The position numbers and the translations under genes are program-made. A DNA stretch of 14,103 nt, taken from Burkholderiales bacterium. Its GTDB lineage: Bacteria > Pseudomonadota > Gammaproteobacteria > Burkholderiales > Burkholderiaceae_C. Below are positions 1-7,542 of the stretch, in pieces; position 1 is the stretch's first letter, and each line of letters starts with the position of its first letter. The stretch covers positions 1 through 14,103 of the forward strand of contig CANGHQ010000013.1 of assembly GCA_947453585.1 (NCBI GenBank), given 5' to 3'. Under the pieces are notes generated by a model. The model was not told the origin of the DNA. It saw only the letters and a program-made list of their open reading frames with translations, and made no database searches.

Positions 1-78
1 CCCAACGAGTTTTTGCACGTGCCCTATGCCAAAAAGCTCACCGCGGCGGTAGCGCAGGTGATCGCCAGCTTTCCGTAA
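1..78 (+). CDS. C-terminal fragment of an upstream gene, possibly an M20-type metallopeptidase
   Basis: Frame 1 is open from the window edge to a TAA at 76-78 and gives 25 residues beginning PNEFLHVPYAKKLTAAVAQ. Codon use matches the neighbours. The opening Pro-Asn-Glu resembles the 'APNE' segment near the C-terminus of M20-family amidohydrolases (ArgE/DapE type), and the following amphipathic helix would suit the end of such a protein. This is a weak resemblance from 25 residues only, so the family is a guess, although coding status is fairly secure. The stop lies 23 bp before the next start codon on the same strand, so the two genes are probably co-transcribed. Confidence 0.5.
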   Translation, partial: PNEFLHVPYAKKLTAAVAQVIASFP

Positions 79-101
79 CAACATTGCCTGAGAGCCCCGC
101 T

Positions 102-947
102 ATGAGCACTGCCCACCTGTCCGAAATCACCACCCCCCACGGCGCCACCCTGGCGCTGCGCGACTGGCCCCTGCCCGAGGGCGCCACGCCGCGCGCGCTG
201 GTGCTCATCGTCCACGGCCTGGGCGAACACAGCGGGCGCTACGAGCACGTGGCGCAGCAGCTCAATGGCTGGGGCTTTGCGGTGCGCGCTTTTGATTTAT
301 GCGGCCACGGTTTGTCCAGTGGCGCGCCTGGCAGCCTGCCCGACGAACACCGCCTGCTCGACGACCTGGCTACGGTGCTCGACCGCAGCCGCGCTACCGT
401 GGCGCCGGGCATGCCCGTGGTGTTGCTCGGCCACAGCCTGGGCGGCCTGATTGCAGCGCGCTTTGTGTCGCTCAAACTGCGCGCGGTGGACGCGCTGGTC
501 TTGTCCAGCCCGGCGCTGGACCCCGGTCTCAACGCCTTCCAAAAATTGCTGTTGGCGACGCTGCCCAAGATCGCGCCTAACTTGCGCGTGGGCAACGGCC
601 TGGACGCCACCTTCCTGTCGCACGACGCAGCCGTGGTGGCCGCCTACCGCGCCGACCCGCTAGTGCACGACCGCATTTGCGCCCGGCTGGCGCTGTTTAT
701 TGCCACCGCAGGCGCTCAGACCCTTGCGCTGGCCCCGCAGTGGACCGTACCCACGCTGTTGATGTATGCGGGCCAAGACCGTCTGGTCAACCCCGCAGGC
801 AGCCGCGCCTTTGTGGCCCAAGCGCCGGCCGACGCCGTGACCAGCCAATGCTTTGAGGATCTCTACCACGAGATCTTCAACGAGTTGGACCCCGCGCCTG
901 TGTTTGCCGCGCTGCAAGAGTGGCTGGCGCCGCGGTTTGGGGTTTAA
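102..947 (+). CDS. Alpha/beta hydrolase, monoacylglycerol lipase / lysophospholipase type
   Basis: Predicted 281-residue cytoplasmic serine hydrolase of the Hydrolase_4 (serine aminopeptidase S33, monoglyceride lipase) family, which cleaves ester bonds of monoacylglycerols or lysophospholipids. Visible family marks are the oxyanion-hole segment VHGLGEHSGRY (His38-Gly39), the nucleophile elbow LGHSLGG with Ser112, the acid in GQDRLV (Asp226) and the catalytic His256 in LYHEIFNE. The HGxGEHxxRY form is typical of this subfamily rather than of generic esterases. Length is normal. I chose the ATG at 102 over the in-frame TTG at 84, because GAGAG at 90-94 sits 7 nt upstream of it and family N-termini begin about here. 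No signal peptide is seen. The gene converges on rsmE, with only 15 bp between the two stop codons. The natural substrate cannot be told from the sequence. Confidence 0.9.
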   Translation: MSTAHLSEITTPHGATLALRDWPLPEGATPRALVLIVHGLGEHSGRYEHVAQQLNGWGFAVRAFDLCGHGLSSGAPGSLPDEHRLLDDLATVLDRSRATVAPGMPVVLLGHSLGGLIAARFVSLKLRAVDALVLSSPALDPGLNAFQKLLLATLPKIAPNLRVGNGLDATFLSHDAAVVAAYRADPLVHDRICARLALFIATAGAQTLALAPQWTVPTLLMYAGQDRLVNPAGSRAFVAQAPADAVTSQCFEDLYHEIFNELDPAPVFAALQEWLAPRFGV

Positions 948-962
948 ACCTGTGTTGGATGC

Positions 963-1736
963 CTAAACCAGCAGCGCTAAGGCGGTGAGCGCCGCCGTCT
1001 CGGCGCGTAGCACCCGCGCGCCCAGCGACACGGGGGCAAAGCCGCAGGCCATAGCGGCGTCTTCTTCGGCCGCGCTCAAGCCGCCTTCGGGACCGGACAA
1101 GAAAATGGCTGCCGGGGCCGCGTCGGCGGCCAGCCAATCTCGCAGTGGGCGCGAACCCTCGCGCAAGGACAGCAACAAGCGTGCTACAGGCGCCGCACCA
1201 GCCCCCTCCGCAGCGCCAGCAGGCAGCGCCCGCAGCCAATGCGTCAGCGTGGCTACCGGGTGCAGCAGCGGCACGCGGTTGCCGCCGCACTGCTCGCAGG
1301 CCGACACGGCCACGCTTTGCCAGTGCGCGGTTTTCTTGTCGGCGCGCTCGCCCGAGAGGCGCAGCACGCTGCGTTCGCTCATGAGCGGCTGGATGCTGGC
1401 TACGCCGAGCTCGGTGGCTTTCTCCACCAGCCAGTCCATGCGGTCGTTGGCGGGCATAGCGATGGCAATGTGCACCGCGCGCGCGGCTTCACGTTCCAGC
1501 GCGTGGTGCGCACCCACCTGCACTTGCACGTTGCTGCGGCCCATTTGCGTGACGGTGGCTTCAAACTCGCCGCCCGGGCTCGCGGCCGCGCCGGTTGCCC
1601 AGCCGGGGCCATGGTTGAACAAGGTGATGCTGTCACCGGGCTGCAGGCGCAGCACCTGCACGTGGCGGGCGGCACCGGCGGGCAACTCCAGAGAATCACC
1701 CGTGTGCAGCGGCGCGGGGCAAAAAAAGCGCGGCAT
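963..1736 (-). CDS. rsmE: 16S rRNA m3U1498 methyltransferase RsmE
   Basis: A 257-residue SPOUT-family enzyme that methylates N3 of U1498 in 16S rRNA of the 30S subunit, using S-adenosylmethionine. The N-terminal part (about 1-75) is the PUA-like RNA-binding domain starting MPRFF, with the RHVQVLRLQPGD segment. The C-terminal part carries the family signatures WLVEKATELGV (102-112), SACEQCGGNRVP (145-156), LSGPEGGLS (213-221) and the knot segment LGARVLRAETA (238-248). The last two form the trefoil-knot SAM pocket. An Ala/Gly-rich loop at about 171-183 (PAGAAEGAGAAP) looks like a lineage-specific insertion. The start codon lies 2 nt after the stop of the upstream amgK-like gene, so translation is probably coupled and the two genes are co-transcribed. 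Confidence 0.95.
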   Translation of the reverse strand: MPRFFCPAPLHTGDSLELPAGAARHVQVLRLQPGDSITLFNHGPGWATGAAASPGGEFEATVTQMGRSNVQVQVGAHHALEREAARAVHIAIAMPANDRMDWLVEKATELGVASIQPLMSERSVLRLSGERADKKTAHWQSVAVSACEQCGGNRVPLLHPVATLTHWLRALPAGAAEGAGAAPVARLLLSLREGSRPLRDWLAADAAPAAIFLSGPEGGLSAAEEDAAMACGFAPVSLGARVLRAETAALTALALLV

Positions 1737-1738
1737 GC

Positions 1739-2857
1739 TCAGGCTGCCCCGGGACTGCGGCCAAAGCCAAAGACGTTGGGCTCTTCAATCCCCTCTAACT
1801 TGTCAATCAGGCGCAGCAGGGGCTTGAGCTCGCGGTAGCGCGCGCAGGTGGCGCGGATGTAGCCGATAAACCGTGGCGTGTCGGCCAGGTAATGCGCCTT
1901 GCCGTCGCGCAAGGACAGGCGCGTAAAGATGCCAGCGATCTTGAGGTGGCGCTGCAGGCCCATCCATTCCACCGCGCGGTAAAACACCCCAAAGTCGTCG
2001 CCCACCGGCAGCCCGGCCTGGCGCGCCCGTTGCCAGTAGCGCACCACCACGTCCAGGCAAAAGTCCTCGTCCCAGCTTAGAAAAGCGTCGCGCACCAGGC
2101 TGGCAATGTCGTAAGTGATGGGGCCATAGACCGCATCCTGGAAATCGAGCACGCCCAGCGCGTTGCCGTTTGAAGGGGCCATCAAATTCCGGGGCATAAA
2201 GTCGCGGTGCACGTAAACGCTCGGCCAACTGAGGTTCTCTGTAATGATGGTCTCAAATGCGGCGTCCAGCACCTTGCGCTGCGCCTCGTCCAGCGTCACT
2301 TGGCGGTGCTGGGCGATGTACCACTGGGGAAAGAGTTCGAGCTCGCGGCGTAAGAGCGCGTGGTCGTAGGGCGGCAGCACGTCGGGGCGTGAGGCTTTTT
2401 GCCACACGATCAGGGTGTCAACGGCCTGCAAATACAGGTCCAGCGGTGGCGGGGCGGCCGGGTCGATGACCTGCATCATGGTGTGTGCACCCAGGTCGTT
2501 GAGCAACAAGAAGCCTTGGGCCTCTTGCCAGTCCAGCACTTCTGGGGCGCGGATGGCGGCGTCGTGCAGCAGTTGCGCGACCTGCACAAAGGGCGCGCTG
2601 TTTTCCTTGTCGGGGGGCGCGTCCATGATGATCAGGCTGTCGCCGCGGGCGCCGCCGTCGGTGTCAATGCGCAAATAGCGGCGAAAGCTGGCGTCGGCCG
2701 AGGCCAGGCGCAGGGTCTCGGGCCGCAGTGCAAAGCGCGTTTGCACGCTGGCCAGCCAGGTCTGAAACTGGGCTTGGCGTTCGGGGTCGGACCACAACAC
2801 CGGTTGGGTTGTGGGCTGGGGGCTGAGGGAAGTGGGGGCAGGGGCAATGGGGCTCAT
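1739..2857 (-). CDS. amgK: AmgK-like cell-wall sugar kinase (aminoglycoside phosphotransferase fold)
   Basis: A 372-residue cytoplasmic kinase of the APH/choline-kinase fold. It has the Brenner-type catalytic loop YVHRDFMPRNLM (His217, Asp219, Asn224) and a metal-binding segment GVLDFQDAVYGPITYDIASL starting at Gly235, with Asp238. The N-terminal part has the phosphate-loop-like region SADASFRRYLRI (53-64) and LLLNDLG (117-123). AmgK phosphorylates the anomeric carbon of N-acetylmuramic acid and GlcNAc in the MurU-dependent cell-wall recycling bypass known from Pseudomonas. Divergent placement 45 bp from lptD is the usual amgK position, which is the main support for the name; substrate specificity cannot be read from the motifs. 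MurU, the usual next gene, is not here; rsmE follows directly. About 50 N-terminal residues are Pro/Ser/Gln-rich and poorly conserved in appearance, so the true start could be further in. Confidence 0.7.
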   Translation of the reverse strand: MSPIAPAPTSLSPQPTTQPVLWSDPERQAQFQTWLASVQTRFALRPETLRLASADASFRRYLRIDTDGGARGDSLIIMDAPPDKENSAPFVQVAQLLHDAAIRAPEVLDWQEAQGFLLLNDLGAHTMMQVIDPAAPPPLDLYLQAVDTLIVWQKASRPDVLPPYDHALLRRELELFPQWYIAQHRQVTLDEAQRKVLDAAFETIITENLSWPSVYVHRDFMPRNLMAPSNGNALGVLDFQDAVYGPITYDIASLVRDAFLSWDEDFCLDVVVRYWQRARQAGLPVGDDFGVFYRAVEWMGLQRHLKIAGIFTRLSLRDGKAHYLADTPRFIGYIRATCARYRELKPLLRLIDKLEGIEEPNVFGFGRSPGAA

Positions 2858-2902
2858 GGATAATCCATTTTCTATCTTTTTGCGACTGGTCCTTTTTCAC
2901 CC

Positions 2903-5290
2903 ATGCCTTCTATTGCGCGCGACGCGGCTCCCAAGCTGCCCGGCACCGGCCTGCGGGTGGCGGTGGGGCGGACCTGCGCGCTGGTCGCGGCCTGGGGCGG
3001 GGTCGCGCTGGCGCAGACACCCGCACCGCAAGACGCCCCAGCGCCGCCCCCGGGCCAGACCCTGAGTCCCGAGCAGGTGCGCCGCGCACCCGTCCTCTTG
3101 CAAGGCGACCGCCTGAGCAGCCGCACCGACCAAGACGCCACGCTGGAGGGCGACGCCGAGCTGCGCAAGGCCGGCACCATCATCCGCGCCGACCGGCTGG
3201 ACTACGACATGCCCACCGACACGGCGCGCGCCACGGGCCACGTGTGGGTTCGGCGCAACGGCAATATTTACCAGGGCCCCTATTTGGAGCTGGAAGTGGA
3301 CGCCTTTGAGGGCTTTTTCACCGCGCCCAGCTACGAATTTGCGCAAAACGGCGCCCATGGCAAAGCCGCACGGGCGGACTTTATTGACAGCACCCACATG
3401 ACGGTGCACCAGGCCAGTTACACCACCTGCAAACGCAAGCCCGGCCCCGACTGGCTCCCCGACTGGGTCTTGAACGCCGCGCGCATTGACATTGACAACG
3501 ACGAAGACATTGGCCTGGCGCAAAGTGCCACCCTGAGCTTCAAGGGTTTTCCGCTGTTGCACGTGCTGCCGATCAGCTTTCCCCTGTCCGAAAAACGCAA
3601 AAGCGGCATGTTGCCCCCCGCCATTGGTCTGGACAACGCCAACGGCCTGGAAGTCTCGACCCCCTACTACCTCAATATCGCGCCCAACCGCGACGCCACC
3701 ATCACGCCGACTTTCATGACGGCGCGTGGCGTGAACTTCAATACCCAGTTCCGCTACCTGGAGCCCCGCTACTCAGGCGCCTTGAACCTGAGCTACATGC
3801 CCACTGACAAGCTGCGCGACTCCGACCGCTGGGGCGCCTCGGTCACCCACACGCAGAGCGTGGATTCGCCCATTGGCGGCGTGACGCTGGCGGCCAACAT
3901 CAACCGGGTAAGCGACGACAACTACTGGCGCGACTTCACCACCAGCAGCGCGGTCAATAACGGCAGCGCCATTGGCGGGGCCACGCAGCGCCTGTTGCCC
4001 GCCGACCTGACCGCGTCTTGGGGTCGGGGTGATTTCTCTTCGGCGATCAAGGTGCTGAAGTGGCAAACCCTGCAAGACCCAACGGCCCCTATCGTCCCGC
4101 CCTATGACCGGGTGCCGCAGTGGACCGGGCGCTATGGGCAATTCAATGACCGGGGCGTGGACTGGTCGGTGGATGCCGACCTGACGCAATTCCAGTCGGA
4201 CCGCTCGCTCACCTTGCAACCCAACGCCCAGCGCGTGTTTGGCCTGGCGCAGGCCAGTTACCCCATGGTCCGGCCGGCCGGCTTTGTCACGCCCAAGCTA
4301 CAGCTGCACACCACCGGATACCAGTTTGACGCCGTCTATGCGGGCCGACAAAGTGCCGACAGCACCGTGCCCACGTTTAGTCTGGACAGCGGCCTGGTGT
4401 TTGAGCGCGAAGCCACCGTGATGGGCCGCAATCTGGTGCAAACGCTGGAGCCGCGGGCGTTTTACGTTTACACGCCATACCGCGACCAGAGCATGTTGCC
4501 CAACTATGACACCGGCGCCAACGACTTCAACTTCGCCACCATCTACACCGAGAACGCCTTTGTCGGCAACGACAAGATCGCCGACAACAACCTGCTCACC
4601 TTGGGCCTGACCACCCGCTACATCGACCCGGACAACGGCGCCCAGCTGGCCCGCTTTGGCGTGGCGCAGCGCCTGCGGTTTGAAGACCAGCTGGTCACCC
4701 TCAGCCCGGGCGCTGCCAGTGCGTCGTCGGGTGTGAGCGACATCTTGCTGGGCGGCGCTATCAACCTGACCGAACGCTGGGTGGTGGACTCCACCGTGCA
4801 GTACAACGGCCGCACCGACCAGTCGGTGCGCTCGGTGCTGGGGGCGCGCTACAACCCGTCCAATTACCGGGTGTTCAACGTGGCCTACCGCTTTTTGCGC
4901 GACCAAAGTGAGCAAGTTGATACCAGCTGGCAGTGGCCGCTTAACGATCTGTGGGGCGACCGTGGGCAGGAGCTTGGCGCCGGTCAGGGCCAGGGCGAAG
5001 GCCGCTACTACGCCCTGGGCCGCCTGAACTACAGCCTGCGCGAGGGCCGGCTGGTCGATAGCGTGCTGGGGGTCGAGTACGATGCAGGCTGCTGGATTGG
5101 CCGCGTGGTGGTGGAGCGGGTGCAAACCAGCACAGAGACCGCCAACCAGCGCCTGATGTTCCAGCTCGAATTCGTCGGCTTTACCCGCGTGGGCCTGAGT
5201 CCGGAAAAAACCCTCACCTCCAATATTTCGCACTACCAGCACCTGCGCGACCCCAGCGTGTCGGGCAGCGCAAACCGAACCTACGATTGA
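2903..5290 (+). CDS. lptD: LPS-assembly protein LptD (outer-membrane LPS translocon)
   Basis: A 795-residue outer-membrane protein that, with the lipoprotein LptE, inserts lipopolysaccharide into the outer leaflet. A signal peptide with hydrophobic core CALVAAWGGVALA ends at Ala37-Gln38. A Pro-rich linker follows, then the LptA/OstA-like periplasmic domain (about 64-165; LQGDRLSSRTDQDATLEGDA and RADRLDYDMPT segments). The rest is the beta-barrel, with the typical RKSGMLPPAIG (232-242) and PYYLNIAPNRDATITPTFM motifs near its start. The mature chain holds just two cysteines, Cys176 (TTCKRKPGPDW) and Cys730 (YDAGCWIGR). They match the positions of one inter-domain disulfide of E. coli LptD. No clear Shine-Dalgarno precedes the ATG at 2903. 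The gene is followed 13 bp later by surA, whose product helps fold LptD. Confidence 0.97.
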   Translation: MPSIARDAAPKLPGTGLRVAVGRTCALVAAWGGVALAQTPAPQDAPAPPPGQTLSPEQVRRAPVLLQGDRLSSRTDQDATLEGDAELRKAGTIIRADRLDYDMPTDTARATGHVWVRRNGNIYQGPYLELEVDAFEGFFTAPSYEFAQNGAHGKAARADFIDSTHMTVHQASYTTCKRKPGPDWLPDWVLNAARIDIDNDEDIGLAQSATLSFKGFPLLHVLPISFPLSEKRKSGMLPPAIGLDNANGLEVSTPYYLNIAPNRDATITPTFMTARGVNFNTQFRYLEPRYSGALNLSYMPTDKLRDSDRWGASVTHTQSVDSPIGGVTLAANINRVSDDNYWRDFTTSSAVNNGSAIGGATQRLLPADLTASWGRGDFSSAIKVLKWQTLQDPTAPIVPPYDRVPQWTGRYGQFNDRGVDWSVDADLTQFQSDRSLTLQPNAQRVFGLAQASYPMVRPAGFVTPKLQLHTTGYQFDAVYAGRQSADSTVPTFSLDSGLVFEREATVMGRNLVQTLEPRAFYVYTPYRDQSMLPNYDTGANDFNFATIYTENAFVGNDKIADNNLLTLGLTTRYIDPDNGAQLARFGVAQRLRFEDQLVTLSPGAASASSGVSDILLGGAINLTERWVVDSTVQYNGRTDQSVRSVLGARYNPSNYRVFNVAYRFLRDQSEQVDTSWQWPLNDLWGDRGQELGAGQGQGEGRYYALGRLNYSLREGRLVDSVLGVEYDAGCWIGRVVVERVQTSTETANQRLMFQLEFVGFTRVGLSPEKTLTSNISHYQHLRDPSVSGSANRTYD

Positions 5291-5303
5291 GCGATTGACC
5301 ACC

Positions 5304-6611
5304 ATGAAACTGCATTTTTGGGCCACTGCGGCCACGGTTCTCGCGCTGCTTGCGGGCAGCCTGGGCGCCGCACTTGCGCAAAACAGCCAGGCCGCCGACT
5401 TCATTGTGGCGCTGGTCAATTCAGAGCCGATTACCAACGCCGAGTTGCAAGCGCAAATCAAGCAAGTCACCGAGCAGCGCGCCCAGCAGCGCCAGCCCTT
5501 GCCGCCTGCGGCTGAACTGCGCAGCGCAGTGCTTGAGCGCATGATCAACGAGCGCGCGCAACTGCAAGTGGCCCGCGACATGGGTATGCGCGCCGAGCCT
5601 GGCGCCATCGACCAAGCCGAAGCCAACCTGGCTGCGCAAAACCAGATGGACCTGGCCCAGTTTCGCCAGACGCTGGAGCAGCGCGGCATGGCGCAGTCCA
5701 CATTCCGCGCCCAATTGCGCGACCAGATCATCTTGGGCCGCCTGCACGAGCGCGAGGTTGAGGGCCGCGTGCGCGTGAGCGACATGGAAGTAGAAAACGC
5801 CCTGGCCGCACGCCAAGCCGCCAACGCCGACCCAATGGCGCAAGACATCAACTTGGCGCACCTGCTGGTGGCGCTGCCCGAGAACCCGACCCCAGCGCAA
5901 GTGGCGCAGGCGCAAACCCAGGCGCAGCAAGTGTTGGCGCGCATCCGCGCCGGTGAAAAATTTGAAGCCTTGGTCAAAGAGCTGTCGGCCGCCGACCGCA
6001 ACAACGGCGGCCAACTCGGTCTGCGCCGCGCCGACCGCTACCCAGCGCTGTTTGTCAACGCCACCCAGGCGCTGGGCGTGGGCCAGGTGTCCGAGCCGGT
6101 GCGCTCCGGTGCCGGCTTTCACCTGCTGCAAGTGGTAGAGCGCCGCGCCGGCAGCTTGGTGCAAACCGTGGCGCAGACCCATGCCCGCCACATCTTGCTT
6201 CGCTTAAGCCCGCAGCTCAGCCAGGCCCAGGCGCTGGCGCAACTTGCCCAAGTGCGCACCCGCATTTTGGCGGGTAGCACCAGTTTTGAAGCTGCGGCGC
6301 GCGAGTTGTCGCAAGACGGCAGCGCAGCCCAGGGCGGTGATCTTGGCTGGTCTACCCCTGGCATGTTTGTGCCCGAGTTTGAAGACGCGCTGGACCGCCT
6401 AAAAGTGCTGGAAATCGGCACGCCCCTCGTGTCGCGCTTTGGCGTGCACCTGATGCAAGTGATGGAGCGGCGCACGGTCGAACTGACCCCGGCGCAACTG
6501 CGCGAGCGCATGCGCGCGGAGCTGCGGGCGCAGCGCACCGAAGAGGCGTATCAAACGTGGGAGCGCGACATCCGCAGCCGCGCCTTTGTCGAAATCCGCG
6601 AGCCCAACTGA
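5304..6611 (+). CDS. surA: Periplasmic chaperone / peptidyl-prolyl isomerase SurA
   Basis: A 435-residue periplasmic chaperone that escorts unfolded outer-membrane proteins, LptD among them, to the BAM complex. The signal peptide MKLHFWATAATVLALLAG ends at about Ala25-Gln26 (LGAALA-Q). Next comes the SurA N-terminal chaperone domain (about 32-170; 'VALVNSEPITNAEL' onward), then two parvulin (PpiC) domains at about 181-281 and 292-390, each ending in the GxHLLQV/GVHLMQV strand, and a C-terminal helix completing the chaperone core. Domain order and length agree with E. coli SurA (428 residues). I chose the ATG at 5304 over the TTG at 5295, because the signal peptide begins properly with MK. It lies 13 bp after the lptD stop, in the same operon. 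The usual next gene, pdxA, is missing. Confidence 0.96.
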   Translation: MKLHFWATAATVLALLAGSLGAALAQNSQAADFIVALVNSEPITNAELQAQIKQVTEQRAQQRQPLPPAAELRSAVLERMINERAQLQVARDMGMRAEPGAIDQAEANLAAQNQMDLAQFRQTLEQRGMAQSTFRAQLRDQIILGRLHEREVEGRVRVSDMEVENALAARQAANADPMAQDINLAHLLVALPENPTPAQVAQAQTQAQQVLARIRAGEKFEALVKELSAADRNNGGQLGLRRADRYPALFVNATQALGVGQVSEPVRSGAGFHLLQVVERRAGSLVQTVAQTHARHILLRLSPQLSQAQALAQLAQVRTRILAGSTSFEAAARELSQDGSAAQGGDLGWSTPGMFVPEFEDALDRLKVLEIGTPLVSRFGVHLMQVMERRTVELTPAQLRERMRAELRAQRTEEAYQTWERDIRSRAFVEIREPN

Positions 6612-6634
6612 GTGGCACGTCTTATTACCGCCCG

Positions 6635-6649
6635 CAGGGCTAGGCCCTG
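6635..6649 (+). promoter_or_regulatory. Inverted repeat abutting the rsmA start codon
   Basis: CAGGGC (6635-6640) and GCCCTG (6644-6649) form a perfect 6-bp stem with a 3-nt TAG loop. The stem ends on the base immediately before the rsmA ATG. It covers the only purine-rich stretch (AGGG) that could act as a Shine-Dalgarno. In mRNA it could limit initiation unless ribosomes arriving from surA open it. The regulatory role is inference; a 6-bp GC-rich palindrome can also arise by chance in this composition. Confidence 0.35.
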
Positions 6650-7444
6650 ATGCAACACATTGCCCGTAAGCGTTTTGGCCAGCACTTTTTGTCCGATGGC
6701 GGCATCATTGACGCCATTGTTGACGCCATCGCCCCGGTGCCGGGCCAGCACGTGGTTGAAATCGGCCCCGGCCTGGCGGCGCTCACGCAGCCCCTGGTAG
6801 AGCGCCTGGGCGCGCTCACCGTCATCGAGCTTGACCGTGACCTAGCGAGCCGCCTGCGCGCCCACCCGCAACTCACGGTGATTGAGGCCGACGTGCTGCG
6901 GGTTGACTTTGACGCATTGGCACGCGGCCCTTGGGCTGGGGACGTGGCCGCGCCAGACGCGCTCGGCGCGCCGCCCAAAATTCGGGTGGTGGGCAACCTG
7001 CCCTACAACATCTCCACGCCCATCCTGTTTCATCTGCTGCAGTTTGTCGATCTGGTGCAAGACCAGCACTTCATGCTGCAAAAAGAAGTGATTGACCGCA
7101 TGGTGGCTGCGCCCGACACCTCAGATTTCAGCCGCCTGAGCGTGATGCTGCAGTGGCGCTACGCCCTGGAAGACGTGCTGTTTGTGCCGCCCGAAAGTTT
7201 TGACCCGCCCCCGCGCGTGGACAGCGCCGTGGTGCGCATGGTGCCACTGGCCACGCCGCCCGACATCAACATCCCCTTGTTCAGCGAGCTGGTGCAAGTG
7301 GCTTTCAGCCAGCGCCGCAAGCTCATCCGCCACACCCTGGGCCGCTGGCTGGAGGCCAAAAACTTTGCAGGCAGCTTCGATGTGCAACGCCGGGCGCAAG
7401 AAATCCCGGTGGCCGAATACGTGGCGCTGGTGCAGCAGCTGTAA
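6650..7444 (+). CDS. rsmA: 16S rRNA (A1518/A1519-N6,N6)-dimethyltransferase RsmA (KsgA)
   Basis: A 264-residue Rossmann-fold methyltransferase that dimethylates two adjacent adenines in helix 45 of 16S rRNA late in 30S assembly, using S-adenosylmethionine. Family marks are the N-terminal KRFGQHFLSD, SAM motif I VVEIGPGLAALT (35-46), the acidic IELDRD (59-64) that binds the ribose, EADVLRVDF (79-87) and the catalytic NLPYNIS (116-122). FVPPESFDPPPRVDSAVV and FSQRRKLIRHTL in the C-terminal helical domain are also typical. A short Gly/Ala-rich insertion (about 92-109) precedes the catalytic motif. The start follows surA by 38 bp, with a hairpin-forming sequence in place of a clear ribosome-binding site. 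It ends convergent to the catabolic fusion gene, 98 bp away. Confidence 0.97.
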   Translation: MQHIARKRFGQHFLSDGGIIDAIVDAIAPVPGQHVVEIGPGLAALTQPLVERLGALTVIELDRDLASRLRAHPQLTVIEADVLRVDFDALARGPWAGDVAAPDALGAPPKIRVVGNLPYNISTPILFHLLQFVDLVQDQHFMLQKEVIDRMVAAPDTSDFSRLSVMLQWRYALEDVLFVPPESFDPPPRVDSAVVRMVPLATPPDINIPLFSELVQVAFSQRRKLIRHTLGRWLEAKNFAGSFDVQRRAQEIPVAEYVALVQQL

Positions 7445-7542
7445 CGTTTTCTTGGTGTGGGTGGCCTAGGCCCGTGCGCCGACCGTCCGCTGCAGGTCAG
7501 GGCGCTTGCTCAAGCCGCGCTTCCCAACTTCACCGAACCAAC

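Noticed and set aside
84..101. Upstream TTG start for the lipase
   Set aside because: The ATG at 102 has a better-placed ribosome-binding site and matches the usual N-terminus.
941..969. GGTTTA ... TAAACC inverted repeat across the convergent lipase/rsmE junction as a terminator
   Set aside because: The stem is only 6 bp with a 17-nt loop and no T-tract on either strand.
2854..2868. Four-codon ORF (Met-Asp-Tyr-Pro-stop) just before the amgK-like start, inside the palindrome ATGGAT-A-ATCCAT
   Set aside because: Too short, without a good ribosome-binding site, and a coincidence is likely; not enough to call a leader peptide.
4298..6004. Minus-strand open frame (568 codons) opposite lptD and surA
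   Set aside because: It is antisense to two genes with full family signatures, and its composition is that of a shadow frame.
7445..7542. GGCCTAGGCC palindrome (7463-7472) and GCTTG-CT-CAAGC (7504-7515) between rsmA and the fusion gene as terminators
   Set aside because: The first has no loop and the second only a 5-bp stem; neither is followed by a T-run. A terminator is expected here, but none can be supported.
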